NCBI RefSeq assembly: GCF_945277285.1
Contig: NZ_CALYPR010000001.1
Location: 930,001-994,000 of the forward strand
Direction of reading: 5' to 3'
Length of the DNA stretch: 64,000 nt
Origin: an uncultured Bartonella sp.
GTDB taxonomy: Bacteria; Pseudomonadota; Alphaproteobacteria; Rhizobiales; Rhizobiaceae
The notes beneath the pieces are model-generated. The model was given only the letters and a program-made list of their open reading frames with translations, was not told where the DNA came from and searched no databases. The translations under genes and the position numbers were made by a program. Positions 30,464-39,458 of this stretch are shown here, in pieces. Position 1 is the first letter of the stretch. The number at the start of each line of letters is the position of its first letter.

Positions 30464-31837
30464 CTAATTGGCTATTACAAAACACGAATAGGCCTGTGCT
30501 GTTATTTTATTGCATGCAGCCGTTGCTTCACTTTCACTCCCGAATGAACCAAAACGAACACGATAGATCTGTTTTCCACCAACATTGGAGGATTCAACAT
30601 GTCCTAGCGAAGCGATTTTTGTGTCCTTCAAAGATTGCTTGATCGTCTTCAAGAATCCGTCAGCTGATGCTTGATCGGGAAGTGCTGCAACCTGCACAAT
30701 ATAATTGGAGTTGTCTTGTAGTTCATTCTTCAGAATATCGGTAACCGTCTTTTTTCCATCATCGGCATAAGCCATTGTCGTCGGAGCGGTTTCCATTTTA
30801 ACTGTTTTTTTAACCGGAATAGAAATCGTCGAGCGGGCTTCAGCTTTTGCTTTTGCCGAATTTGCTCCAACATCTTTGCGCTCGGAAACCAAAGTAGTGA
30901 CACTATTGCGATTTCCTTTGGTTGATTGTGCCACGACCTGCTGAGGCTGTCCGCGCCAAGCCGATTGAGACGCACTCCATTGTACGAAAATACGTTTTTT
31001 GGTAGAGCGGCTGGCACTATCCATATAGGCATTGGCAAGCAACACAACGACATCGTCACGCTGGCGTCCCGATGTTCCACCCAGCACCACAATCACCAGT
31101 TTCTTGCCATCCTTGGCAATGCTGGTGGTAATTGTAAAACCAGCAAGACCGGTAAAACCTGTTTTTAAGCCATCTGCGCCATCTATGCGGTCAAGAACAC
31201 GATTGTGACCTTTATAGACTTGCCCGCGATAGATAAACTGTCGTTGGCTAAAAAGATGGTAATATTGTGGAAAATGTTCACGCATAGCAATCGACATCAA
31301 GGCGATATCTCGTGCTGTTGAAACATGCCCTTGTGCTGGAAGACCATTGGCGTTTTTAAATGTCGTGTTTTTCATGCCGAGGCTTCTTGCTTTCAGGGTC
31401 ATGACACGAGCGAAATTCTCTTCGCTTCCGGCAAGATATTCAGCAACAACAACTGACATATCATTGGCTGAAAGAACTATCATTGCATTGACAGCATCAC
31501 GCACTGAAATTGTCGAACCGGCGGGTACACCCAGTTTCATACGTGGTTTATTTGCTGCATATCTGGAAACCGGCATTTCGGTATTCCAGTTCAAGCGACC
31601 GCTCTGGATGGCATCAAAAACCAGATAGAGCGTCATGACCTTGGTGATCGAAGCTGGCGGACGTATTTCATCCGGACGGTTTGCAAACAGCACATTGCCG
31701 TTATTTGCATCAACCACAATTGCCGGAAGCTGAACCGAATTCGACTTGGCTTGGACTGGTGCAAGAGAAAAAAACAAAATACTCGCGATCGCTAAAAAAA
31801 CTGCAATCGAGAAGCGCAAAACCTTAAAAAAACGCAT
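30464..31837 (-). CDS. dacC: D-alanyl-D-alanine carboxypeptidase with SPOR domain
   Basis: 457-residue penicillin-binding protein 5/6 type enzyme that trims the terminal D-Ala of peptidoglycan stems. Signal peptide (about residues 1-30, ending APVQA); serine-peptidase S11 domain with the active serine in PASITKVM near 60, SAND near 122 and KTGFTG near 223. A low-complexity linker leads to a C-terminal SPOR domain (about 375-457), which binds denuded septal glycans and suggests a division-site role. Start ATG 31837 has AGGA upstream; the longer frame has no ribosome site. The symbol is by family resemblance. Confidence 0.92.
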   Translation of the reverse strand: MRFFKVLRFSIAVFLAIASILFFSLAPVQAKSNSVQLPAIVVDANNGNVLFANRPDEIRPPASITKVMTLYLVFDAIQSGRLNWNTEMPVSRYAANKPRMKLGVPAGSTISVRDAVNAMIVLSANDMSVVVAEYLAGSEENFARVMTLKARSLGMKNTTFKNANGLPAQGHVSTARDIALMSIAMREHFPQYYHLFSQRQFIYRGQVYKGHNRVLDRIDGADGLKTGFTGLAGFTITTSIAKDGKKLVIVVLGGTSGRQRDDVVVLLANAYMDSASRSTKKRIFVQWSASQSAWRGQPQQVVAQSTKGNRNSVTTLVSERKDVGANSAKAKAEARSTISIPVKKTVKMETAPTTMAYADDGKKTVTDILKNELQDNSNYIVQVAALPDQASADGFLKTIKQSLKDTKIASLGHVESSNVGGKQIYRVRFGSFGSESEATAACNKITAQAYSCFVIAN

Positions 31838-32320
31838 CAGCTCATCCTGCCCGAAATAATGCAATATGAAAAAACAAACGCAAAAAACTATAGTTTTTCT
31901 ATCATGCTGCATATGAGCGTCGGCGTTAAGGCCAAGCTATCAACACCGTTAATTTTTAGTAAATAACGCCTACAAGCTCATATTTCATACGAAATGTTAT
32001 ACAGGATTTAAACTATTAATCAAGCTATGCTCTCGCTCACTTACGTAAATCCGTCTAAATCGAAACTCATTTATAATAATAAATTTATATTAATATATAA
32101 ATAAAATAATTTATCAATTAAAACTTTTAATTTAAGTTAAAATTATTTATTATAAACTTTAAATTATATTTATGTTAAATTTTTCATAACATTCAAAAAT
32201 AAAAACTATAAACGACTTATATGTGCTATCAAAACCAACTATTCTTACAGTCTTATTTATCAAAGTAATGAAAAATGATCGTCTAGTTTTCACAAACTCT
32301 ATCTGTCTGGAATGAAGCGA
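31838..32320. other. Very AT-rich intergenic region
   Basis: About 480 nt between the carboxypeptidase start and the tRNA 3' end; 32080-32200 is almost entirely A and T (runs of TTTATTATA type). It must hold the carboxypeptidase promoter. I see no gene, no clear hairpin with T-run and no repeat longer than simple AT sequence. Confidence 0.6.
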
Positions 32321-32625
32321 TGGTGTCCGCGGTGGGATTCGAACCCACGACCCCAGGATTCTTACCACTTCGACTTTCGCCGCCGGTCAAAGTTATGACC
32401 GTTTGTGGTCTGGACTGTCCCTTCACCATCGGGAAAACCCATTAGGTGCTGCCCGTCCAGTCTCTACACCTTCCCTTCAAAAGGCTTGGCTCGGGATTGG
32501 CATTTGACTCTGACAAGTCATCAGCGTTCCCCGACTTTGAGCAGATCCGCTTAAAAAGTTTCCTTTTAAAGCGCCCAATTCTTGTTTCAGGAATCCTGTG
32601 CTCTATCCTGCTGAGCTACGCAGAC
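32321..32625 (-). tRNA. tRNA-Arg(CCU), interrupted by a group I intron
   Basis: Minus-strand tRNA in two exons. 5' exon 32625-32589 (37 nt): acceptor GTCTGCG, D-arm GCTC/GAGC, anticodon stem CAGGA, then TT and anticodon CCT. 3' exon 32360-32321 (40 nt): AA completing the 7-nt loop, stem TCCTG, T-arm GTGGG-TTCGAAT-CCCAC, acceptor CGCGGAC, discriminator A and encoded CCA. Acceptor arms pair over 7 bp with one G-T. The split falls between the third anticodon base and the next loop base. Decodes the AGG arginine codon. It lies 40 nt after aroB on the same strand. tRNA finders that do not model long introns may miss it. Confidence 0.93.
32361..32588 (-). ncRNA. Group I self-splicing intron (IC3-like) in tRNA-Arg(CCU)
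   Basis: 228-nt intron. The 5' exon ends in T and the intron in G, as group I chemistry needs. A CCGAGCCAAGC element, AAGGTGTAGAGACT-GGACGGG, a CACCTAA strand, GATGGTGAAGG and ACAGTCCAGA occur in the same order as in the Azoarcus tRNA-Ile intron (P3 to P8 core). P1 can form by exon CCT pairing with intron GGG at intron positions 13-15, including the T-G wobble; P2 is a near-perfect 10-bp hairpin just after. No homing endonuclease frame is present. Agrobacterium tRNA-Arg(CCU) has a related intron, so this is an inherited alphaproteobacterial element. Confidence 0.9.
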
Positions 32626-32665
32626 TTCATCGCAGCCGAAGCATTAACCAATATGGGTGCTTCGA

Positions 32666-33784
32666 TCAATCACTTTCACCAAGTTTTTGCCGCAAAAATT
32701 CCAATACTTTTTCCGGCGGTACGTTTTTAGCGATGAAAGATTGGCCCAAACCATGTGTCAGAATAAAAGTCAGGCTACCGTGTGAAACCTTCTTGTCTTG
32801 AGCAATGATTTTCATCAATGTTTCGGCATCCGGCACACCACCTTGTACATCTTGTAATGTGGTAGGAAGACCGACAGTACTCAAATGGGATTCAACACGT
32901 GTTGCGACATCTGCACTGCAAAGGTCGAGATAGTTCGAAAACTGGTGTGCCAGAACCATTCCTATCGAAACCCCTTCACCATGAACGAGGCGGTTCGAAT
33001 CATAATTGGTTACAGTTTCCAGTGCATGGCCGAAAGTGTGGCCCAAATTTAAAAGTGCGCGCTCACCAGCCTCACGTTCGTCACGGATCACAACTTCGGC
33101 TTTTGACCGGCAAGAACGGGCTATCGCTTCGATACGTTCATGGCCTCCCAAAAATATCTGCTGCCAGTTTTTTTCAAGCCATGAAAAAAAATCCGGCTGA
33201 TTGATGAGACCATATTTGGCAACCTCGGCATAACCGGCGCGGAATTCGCGTTTGGGAAGGGTATCAAGAATGTCTGTATCGGCTATAACAAGTTTCGGTT
33301 GATAGAATACCCCGACCAGATTTTTTCCCTGACGGGTATCAATGCCAGTTTTACCCCCCACAGACGAATCAACCTGTGCCAGAAGCGATGTCGGTATCTG
33401 GATAAAATTCATGCCGCGGCGCACAATTCCGGCAGCAAAACCAGCTAGATCACCTACCACACCACCGCCAAAAGCTAAAACGAAATCCCCACGTTCCAAG
33501 CGGTGATCAAGAATTTCATCGGTGACTTTTTGCAACGTTTCAAAACATTTGGATTTCTCGCCGGCTTTAACCACAACAGGCACCATATCAATACCGGCAT
33601 CACGCAAACTTGAAGTCAGTGTCTCAAGATGAAGGGTTGCAACATTTTCATCGGTAACAACAACAATCCGTTTTCCAGGAAACCGGCGGGCAATCTCTTT
33701 TCCTGCGCAAACAACCAGACCGGAACCGATCAGAATATCGTAACTGCGTTCACCAAGTGCTACTTTGACTGTCTGATTTTCCAT
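32666..33784 (-). CDS. aroB: 3-dehydroquinate synthase
   Basis: Second shikimate-pathway enzyme, NAD- and metal-dependent cyclisation of DAHP to 3-dehydroquinate. 372 residues from ATG 33784 (AAAGGA 9 nt upstream). NAD-binding [16 protein letters not shown] near residue 100, substrate and metal sites [23 protein letters not shown] near 125, [16 protein letters not shown] near 180, [12 protein letters not shown] near 250 and HGEGVSIGM near 270. Follows aroK by 13 nt; the split tRNA-Arg lies 40 nt downstream. Confidence 0.97.
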   Translation of the reverse strand: MENQTVKVALGERSYDILIGSGLVVCAGKEIARRFPGKRIVVVTDENVATLHLETLTSSLRDAGIDMVPVVVKAGEKSKCFETLQKVTDEILDHRLERGDFVLAFGGGVVGDLAGFAAGIVRRGMNFIQIPTSLLAQVDSSVGGKTGIDTRQGKNLVGVFYQPKLVIADTDILDTLPKREFRAGYAEVAKYGLINQPDFFSWLEKNWQQIFLGGHERIEAIARSCRSKAEVVIRDEREAGERALLNLGHTFGHALETVTNYDSNRLVHGEGVSIGMVLAHQFSNYLDLCSADVATRVESHLSTVGLPTTLQDVQGGVPDAETLMKIIAQDKKVSHGSLTFILTHGLGQSFIAKNVPPEKVLEFLRQKLGESD

Positions 33785-33797
33785 CTCAAAGTGTCCT

Positions 33798-34397
33798 TTA
33801 TTGCTGTTTTTTCGATTTTGAAAGATAACGTTCAACGGTCCGCACGACATCGCGTGCTACCACGTCACGGCGCGCCTTACGACTATTTACCCTTATATCA
33901 GCCAGAGCATATATTGGATAACGTTCAGCCATCAGTGCTTCCATAAAAGCGCGCGGATCGGGTCTTTTTAACAACGGCCGGTTCTGGCGGTGCGAAACCC
34001 GCTCCATCAATATATCAAGCTCGGCATGCAGCCATACAGAAATGCCTTTGTCGGCAATGGCTTTACGGGTTTCCTCGTTCATATAGGCACCACCGCCGGT
34101 TGCCAGCACCATTGGCCCGTCTTTCAACAACCTCAGAATAACACGACGCTCAAGGTCACGGAAAGCCGGCTCGCCATAAGCTTCAAACAGATCTGCTATC
34201 GTCATACGTGCCGCCAGCTCGATTTCATAATCGGCATCATAGAAGGGAAGATCCAACATTGCCGCAACACGTTTACCGATGGTTGATTTTCCAGCTCCCA
34301 TCAGTCCGACCAGAACGAGCGAGCGCCCGTCCAGACAAGACAACAAGCGGTGTGCGGTTTTTGCCATCGGGCCGTTTTTTGAAAATCTGCTCTGCAT
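33798..34397 (-). CDS. aroK: Shikimate kinase
   Basis: 199-residue P-loop kinase phosphorylating shikimate at O3. Walker [10 protein letters not shown] near residue 31, shikimate-binding DADYEIE near 54 and FRDLERR near 79, GGGAYM near 100, and the lid sequence RQNRPLL near 137. Slightly longer than the E. coli enzyme at the N-terminus; a second ATG ten codons in is possible. Operon with aroB. Confidence 0.96.
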   Translation of the reverse strand: MQSRFSKNGPMAKTAHRLLSCLDGRSLVLVGLMGAGKSTIGKRVAAMLDLPFYDADYEIELAARMTIADLFEAYGEPAFRDLERRVILRLLKDGPMVLATGGGAYMNEETRKAIADKGISVWLHAELDILMERVSHRQNRPLLKRPDPRAFMEALMAERYPIYALADIRVNSRKARRDVVARDVVRTVERYLSKSKKQQ

Positions 34398-34501
34398 GAC
34401 TTCGTTTCGACATTTATCGAAGAATAAGTCAATCCCTGTTAATCTTTATAAGGCATGATAGTGTTTAAAACTCTTTCAATTTTGGATAATTTTCCGCCAT
34501 T

Positions 34502-34819
34502 ATGCCGACTTTTACACGTTTATTGCTGGCTCTCGTCATCCTCATCGCACTGATTTACGGTGCAATGGTAGGACTCGTCTATCTGGTTAAACCCCTGACA
34601 ACCGATATCACCATTGATATTCCTCCGGATAATTTGCACTTGCACGACCGCCCTTCTGCTTCTCAACCGGCAGGTATTTTGCAAACTGACAGTGTGCAAC
34701 CATCCAACCCGCAAACTTATAATCAGCAAAATAGCCAGCAACCGGTAAACCAACCGAAGAGTAGCCAAAATTCACCGGTCAAAGCCGCTCAACCAATTGC
34801 TAAGGAAGATGATCAATGA
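34502..34819 (+). CDS. Small membrane-anchored protein upstream of xerD
   Basis: 105 residues, not recognised beyond being the usual small membrane gene preceding xerD in rhizobial relatives. An N-terminal hydrophobic segment (about residues 5-30) anchors it; the rest is a periplasmic or cytoplasmic tail rich in Gln, Ser, Pro and Asn (about 45-105), likely disordered. Its stop overlaps the xerD start in ATGA, so translation is coupled. Divergent from aroK across 104 nt. No function is claimed. Confidence 0.75.
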   Translation: MPTFTRLLLALVILIALIYGAMVGLVYLVKPLTTDITIDIPPDNLHLHDRPSASQPAGILQTDSVQPSNPQTYNQQNSQQPVNQPKSSQNSPVKAAQPIAKEDDQ

Positions 34820-35754
34820 ATCTCGCTGCAACAATCGACAATTTTCTTGAAATGATGAGTGCGGAACGTGGTGCGTCGAAAAATACACTGGAAGCCTATC
34901 GCCGTGATCTTTATTGGGCTAACGAAGAATTGTCGGCATTCGGGGTGACATTGCTTGAATCCGGCCGTGAAAACCTCACAAAAATATTGTCATCCATGCA
35001 ATCGCAAGGTTTTGCAGCCACATCGCAAGCGCGACGCTTGTCGACTTTACGGCAGTTTTTCCAGTTTCTCTATGCCGAAGGTTTTCGTAGTGATGATCCA
35101 TCGGGCGACATTGATACACCTAAAAAACGTACAAATTTACCAAAAATCATCAGTGAACAACAGGTGACCCATCTACTTGACCTTGCTGAAAATGAGGCAA
35201 AACGTGGCGATTATTCAGCTGTCGAACATAAAAGAGCAATGCGGCTTCACACCATTGTCGAGCTCCTTTATGCCACAGGTTTGCGCATCAGCGAACTTGT
35301 AAGCCTGCCTGTCCGGATTGTTCGTGGCCAACCGGATTTTATATTGGTGCGCGGGAAGGGAGCAAAAGAACGTATGGTGCCGCTTTCTGAAAAAGCCAAA
35401 GAAGCGTTAAAGGAATGGCTGGCATTAAGAGACAACACAGTTGACCGTGACAGCCCCTATCTTTTTCCTGCCCATGCCGATCAAGGCTATATCGCCCGCC
35501 AACTTGTTGCACGCGAGCTTAAAACACTTGCTGTCGCTTCGGGAATCAGTGTCCATAACATCTCGCCACATGTCATCCGCCACGCATTTGCAAGTCACCT
35601 GTTGCAACATGGTGCAGACTTGCGCGTTGTCCAACAACTGCTTGGCCATTCGGATATATCGACAACGCAAATCTATACGCATGTGCTTGAAGAAAAGCTG
35701 CAAAGTCTTGTAAATGACCATCATCCGCTTGCCGAGCGGGCGCATGCAGAGTAA
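34816..35754 (+). CDS. xerD: Tyrosine recombinase XerD
   Basis: 312-residue site-specific recombinase that, with XerC, resolves chromosome dimers at dif. N-terminal SAM-like core-binding domain (about 5-90, SAERGASKNTLEAYRRDL); catalytic domain with Arg in YATGLRISEL near 155, HVIRHAFASHLLQHGADLR near 253 (His-x-x-Arg), HSDIS near 277 and the nucleophile Tyr in TTQIYTHV near 289. Sequence and length favour XerD over XerC. Coupled to the small membrane gene ahead; accA follows. Confidence 0.94.
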   Translation: MNLAATIDNFLEMMSAERGASKNTLEAYRRDLYWANEELSAFGVTLLESGRENLTKILSSMQSQGFAATSQARRLSTLRQFFQFLYAEGFRSDDPSGDIDTPKKRTNLPKIISEQQVTHLLDLAENEAKRGDYSAVEHKRAMRLHTIVELLYATGLRISELVSLPVRIVRGQPDFILVRGKGAKERMVPLSEKAKEALKEWLALRDNTVDRDSPYLFPAHADQGYIARQLVARELKTLAVASGISVHNISPHVIRHAFASHLLQHGADLRVVQQLLGHSDISTTQIYTHVLEEKLQSLVNDHHPLAERAHAE

Positions 35755-35834
35755 AGAAAATAGTATGTTATTTAAAAGACACCACGAACGCTTAAAACAA
35801 AATACCAAAGTGGTACGATAAAAAGTTGGAGCCG

Positions 35835-36797
35835 ATGTATAATTATCTTGATTTCGAAAAGCCGGTTGCTGATCTTGAAGGGCAAATCTTCGAATTGAAA
35901 AAAATTGCCCAGGAAAAAGGCAGCGTTGATATGGGCGACGAAATACCCCGCCTTGAAGAGCGTTCACAAGCGGCTTTGCGCGATCTTTATAAGAAACTCA
36001 CTCCTTGGCAAAAAGCGCAGGTTGCCCGTCATCCGGATAGGCCGCATTTCCTTGATTATTCAGCCGAACTTTTTACCGATGTTACACCTTTGGCCGGTGA
36101 TCGTAAATTTGGCGAAGATGAAGCCATTCAGGCGGGTTTTGCCCGTTTCAACGGCCAAGCGATTGCTTATCTCGGGCAAGAAAAAGGCTACGATACACAA
36201 TCGCGTCTGCGCTACAATTTCGGTTCCGCACGCCCGGAAGGCTACCGCAAAGCAGTTCGCATTATGGAATTGGCTGACCGGTTTTCACTTCCCCTGATTA
36301 CTCTTGTCGATACAGCCGGTGCCTATCCCGGGGTCAGTGCCGAAGAACGCGGACAAGCAGAAGCTATTGCCCAGTCAACGGCCGAAACGTTGCGGCTTAA
36401 AGTGCCTGTCGTCTCGGTCATTATTGGCGAAGGTGGCTCGGGCGGTGCTATTGCCATTGCTGCGGCAAACAAGGTCTATATGCTCGAACATGCAATCTAT
36501 TCAGTTATCTCGCCGGAAGGCGCTGCCTCTATTTTATGGCGTGATGCCACGCGGGCCAAAGATGCCGCAACATCCATGCATATTACTGCTCAGGATCTTT
36601 ATAAACTGAAAATCATTGACGGAATTATTCCGGAGCCGCTTGGTGGTGCACACCGCAATAAAAAAGAAGCAATCGATGCAACCGGTCAAGTGATTGAGGC
36701 CGCGTTGAAAGGCATGGCCGGAAAAGACGGTGAAACGCTTAAAAGAGAACGTTGGGACAAATATTTGGAAATCGGGCGTTCTCTTACGCAAAAATAG
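35835..36797 (+). CDS. accA: Acetyl-CoA carboxylase carboxyltransferase subunit alpha
   Basis: 320-residue alpha subunit of the heteromeric acetyl-CoA carboxylase, first step of fatty acid synthesis. ATG 35835 with TGGAG upstream gives MYNYLDFEKPVADLEGQI, the family start; an earlier TTG is ignored. Crotonase-fold motifs: RNFGSARPEGYRK-like segment near 130, LVDTAGAYPGVSAEERGQAEAIA near 160 and GEGGSGGAIAIA near 202. xerD-accA order is common in Rhizobiales. Confidence 0.97.
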   Translation: MYNYLDFEKPVADLEGQIFELKKIAQEKGSVDMGDEIPRLEERSQAALRDLYKKLTPWQKAQVARHPDRPHFLDYSAELFTDVTPLAGDRKFGEDEAIQAGFARFNGQAIAYLGQEKGYDTQSRLRYNFGSARPEGYRKAVRIMELADRFSLPLITLVDTAGAYPGVSAEERGQAEAIAQSTAETLRLKVPVVSVIIGEGGSGGAIAIAAANKVYMLEHAIYSVISPEGAASILWRDATRAKDAATSMHITAQDLYKLKIIDGIIPEPLGGAHRNKKEAIDATGQVIEAALKGMAGKDGETLKRERWDKYLEIGRSLTQK

Positions 36798-36870
36798 GAA
36801 AAAACAGCATTAACACCACTATTTTTTATGAAATGGCTGCTTTCTTTTTGCTTTGCCGGATTTTTTAAGG

Positions 36871-36887
36871 TGTTTCACGTGAAAACA
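36871..36887. other. parS-like centromere site
   Basis: TGTTTCACGTGAAAACA contains the perfect 12-bp palindrome TTTCACGTGAAA (36873-36884) and agrees with the bacterial ParB site TGTTTCACGTGAAACA at 14 of 16 positions aligned without gaps, or at all positions with one extra A. It lies in the 546-nt gap 36798-37343 after accA, otherwise AT-rich and without a gene. parS sites cluster near the origin; hrcA, grpE and polA are often origin-proximal in alphaproteobacteria, which fits. Confidence 0.55.
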
Positions 36888-37343
36888 TGTCTTGAAATGT
36901 TGCGATTTTTTCGGCCAAGGATTTCTTGTTTCTTTGATAAGCGACATCAGCAGTATTTCGCTGGCAATAAGATTATTATACTATTGGCTGTTAAAACCTG
37001 TTTTTTAAGAAACTTCTCTAGGCAAAAACCGCTTCCCTCCTATCATTTTTGACACGCCGGTTTCAGCAACAAAACTGACAATACCGATCCTAAGGGAAAT
37101 AGTTTGAATCTGATGGCAGATTAAAATATCTTTCCCATCAACACTATTAACAGGCAATAGCAATTTAACAATTAACTTCCAAGCACGCTTGAACAGTCGC
37201 ATTTTGCTTTTCAACAAATACCCGGTCTTGTTATTTTTTTGGATCAAAGTCCGGTGTTTCAACAATCATATTTTATTTTTAAAATATATCGTTGAAATTC
37301 TTTCAAAAAAGCTTTGCCTTTTTGCAAGAAACCGGAATTTATA

Positions 37344-37955
37344 TCAATTTTTCTTTCTGGATATAAAGCCGATAGGTCTTGTTCTTGTCATAGACCCCAA
37401 TGTAATGATTCTGGTTTTATGCGAAATATAGGGCAAAATCCGCTCCATTGTGCATCGGGAAACTGCAATACAGCCCTCTGTTGATGTATATTGAGGTCTT
37501 GCGAGGTGGAAAAAGATAGCGCTACCTCTATTTTGAATTCTGCAACGGATATTCCAATCAGATATCAACAAGATGTCGTAAAGCTCGTCATCCCGATAAA
37601 GCTTCTCGGCGCTGTTGTTATAAGGTAGCCTCACGGGGCGATTATAATTGGCATCCCACACTTCATCACACCAGCCATCGGCGCATCTGACACGGTGAAG
37701 TGTCAATAAATGGTGCGGCAAAGCACGTAAACAGTTTTTTTCAAAACCGCCAATAACCGGCATAATAGCCAAAGGCGTTGCACCATCACCTTCATGTTTT
37801 CGAGCTGTAAAACCATTCTTACCCAAAGCACAGGGAAAGCGATACTGACCAATAGCCAAAATCCCTTGTGTTGTTGTGCCACATTTCTTGCGAATAGCGA
37901 TAATCGAAACAAAATGTGGTGTTTTTGTTGAATTTCTAATCAAAGACACTTGCAT
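37344..37955 (-). CDS. L,D-transpeptidase-like (YkuD) protein
   Basis: 203 residues. The catalytic YkuD motif is in the C-terminal half: histidine in IFFHLARP followed by STEGCIAVSR (about 165-180), where the cysteine would be the nucleophile. An HEGDGATP segment near residue 57 is also typical of the short rhizobial family. No signal peptide is obvious from ATG 37955; longer starts would overlap the divergent cenR gene. Such enzymes form 3-3 cross-links or attach proteins to peptidoglycan, but this small group is uncharacterised to my knowledge. Confidence 0.8.
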   Translation of the reverse strand: MQVSLIRNSTKTPHFVSIIAIRKKCGTTTQGILAIGQYRFPCALGKNGFTARKHEGDGATPLAIMPVIGGFEKNCLRALPHHLLTLHRVRCADGWCDEVWDANYNRPVRLPYNNSAEKLYRDDELYDILLISDWNIRCRIQNRGSAIFFHLARPQYTSTEGCIAVSRCTMERILPYISHKTRIITLGSMTRTRPIGFISRKKN

Positions 37956-38028
37956 GATGTCCGGTTTTTCGTGATTGTGTTTGCGATTATTCCATAACGC
38001 GTGATTGCGTTTTTTATAAGGACAGAAA

Positions 38029-38712
38029 ATGACCGATCGCACCCTTTTGATTGTAGACGATGACGAGGATCTGCGCTCTATTCTGGTAGAGCAACTACAA
38101 ATGCATGAAGAATTCAATGTTCTTCAGGAAAGCACAGCTGCAAAAGGTCTGGAAACTGCAAGAAATGAAAATATTGACCTGATTATTATGGATATCGGTT
38201 TGCCTGATCTTGACGGGCGTGAAGCCGTTAAGAAATTGCGTCAGGAAGGGTTTCGTGCACCCATTATTATGCTAACCGGACATGATACTGATTCGGATAC
38301 TATACTGGGTTTGGAAGCCGGCGCTAACGACTATGTGACAAAACCATTCCGGTTTGCAGTGCTGCTAGCCCGCATCCGCGCGCAATTACGCCAACACGAA
38401 CAAAGTGAAGACGCAACTTTTCAGGTCGGGCCCTACACATTCAAGCCGGGTCAGAAATTATTGATTGATGAAAAGGGCAGCAAAATCCGTCTGACAGAAA
38501 AAGAAGCTGCTATCATCAAATTTCTTTATCGCGCCGGCGACAATGTCGTTAGTCGTGATACGCTTCTGGAAGAAGTATGGGGCTATAATTCAGGTGTGAC
38601 AACCCATACATTGGAAACCCATGTTTACCGATTGCGCCAGAAAATTGAAAAAGATCCAGCAAATGCGCAAATATTGATTACCGATAGCGGCGGCTATAGA
38701 CTGAATCCATAA
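38029..38712 (+). CDS. cenR: Response regulator CenR (OmpR family)
   Basis: 227-residue OmpR-type response regulator. Receiver domain: acidic pair in LLIVDDDEDLR (about residues 7-16), phospho-acceptor Asp in IIMDIGLPDLDG near 53, Thr in IIMLTGHD near 82 and Lys in YVTKPFRF near 104. C-terminal winged helix (about 130-227) with GDNVVSRDTLLEEVWGY and the recognition helix THTLETHVYRLRQKIE. Matches CenR/OtpR, an envelope regulator in Caulobacter and Brucella. No kinase gene is adjacent. AAGGA precedes ATG; the cyclic-nucleotide-binding gene follows as in Brucella. Confidence 0.9.
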   Translation: MTDRTLLIVDDDEDLRSILVEQLQMHEEFNVLQESTAAKGLETARNENIDLIIMDIGLPDLDGREAVKKLRQEGFRAPIIMLTGHDTDSDTILGLEAGANDYVTKPFRFAVLLARIRAQLRQHEQSEDATFQVGPYTFKPGQKLLIDEKGSKIRLTEKEAAIIKFLYRAGDNVVSRDTLLEEVWGYNSGVTTHTLETHVYRLRQKIEKDPANAQILITDSGGYRLNP

Positions 38713-38825
38713 GATTTTGACGAATAGGAGCGGACGTCTTAATTCGCCAAGGCAAGCGTCTCAAGACTTTACGAAATGAATTGGCTTAAATCTCAATACC
38801 AATTCATCAAAGCATGGAGTTTTCG

Positions 38826-39272
38826 TTGGCAATTAACGACGATATTGTTTTATTGAAAAAGTTCAACTTTTTCAGCAAAATGACAACAGAACAGCTACAA
38901 TTGTTGGTTTTTGGCGCTGAACGAAAGTCTTTCAAATCAGGAAATATGATTTTTAAAGAGGGCGAACCTTCCCAGAGTGCTTATGTTATTCTTTCTGGCA
39001 CTGTCAATCTTTATCGGCAAAACAACTTGGTCCAGCCGATCCACATTATCAACAATAGTGCACTTCTAGATGAACTTGCCTTAATTACCGAAGTCAACCA
39101 CCATTTTACTGCGATAGTGCAATCCGACAGTAAGGTATTAGAAGTCAGTCGTGTAGTTTTTTTAAGACTGATAGCTGAATTTCCCGAAATTACCCAATAT
39201 ATTTATGACTATGTTTGTGAACGCGTCCTTGAACTTGCAAACAAGGTTGACCATCTTCCCGATTTCAGATGA
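38826..39272 (+). CDS. Cyclic nucleotide-binding domain protein
   Basis: About 148 residues comprising one cNMP-binding (Crp-type) beta-roll with no DNA-binding domain: FFSKMTTEQLQLLV near 15, MIFKEGEPSQSAYVILSGTVNLY near 40, and a C-terminal helix. The phosphate-binding cassette (LLDELALITEV) keeps the acidic residue but lacks the arginine typical of cAMP binders, so ligand binding is uncertain. TTG 38826 has GGAG 7 nt upstream and is preferred; ATG 38814 would give 152 residues. Encoded just after cenR, as in Brucella, suggesting a shared envelope-stress role. Confidence 0.78.
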   Translation: MAINDDIVLLKKFNFFSKMTTEQLQLLVFGAERKSFKSGNMIFKEGEPSQSAYVILSGTVNLYRQNNLVQPIHIINNSALLDELALITEVNHHFTAIVQSDSKVLEVSRVVFLRLIAEFPEITQYIYDYVCERVLELANKVDHLPDFR

Positions 39273-39458
39273 AACTAAGTACTACACCGAAAAATTGTAC
39301 TTTAAAAAAACATGCTGACAAAAGAAGCGATTTTACAATTATCCCTGCAGATAATTTTAAAAACTAGATTATTTGAAAATTTCACGTGTTTTTTCCTAAC
39401 CGACAACAACGCCGAGATGTGAAATTTACCAGCTATATCCTTCCCGCTTGTTTAAGAC

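Noticed and set aside
32446..32801. Protein-coding frames over the tRNA and aroB end
   Set aside because: They read through the intron, the tRNA exon and the antisense of aroB; the tRNA and aroB evidence is far stronger.
39380..39388. TTTCACGTG as a second parS site
   Set aside because: Only one half of the palindrome is present; the other side is TTTTTT, so ParB would not be expected to bind.
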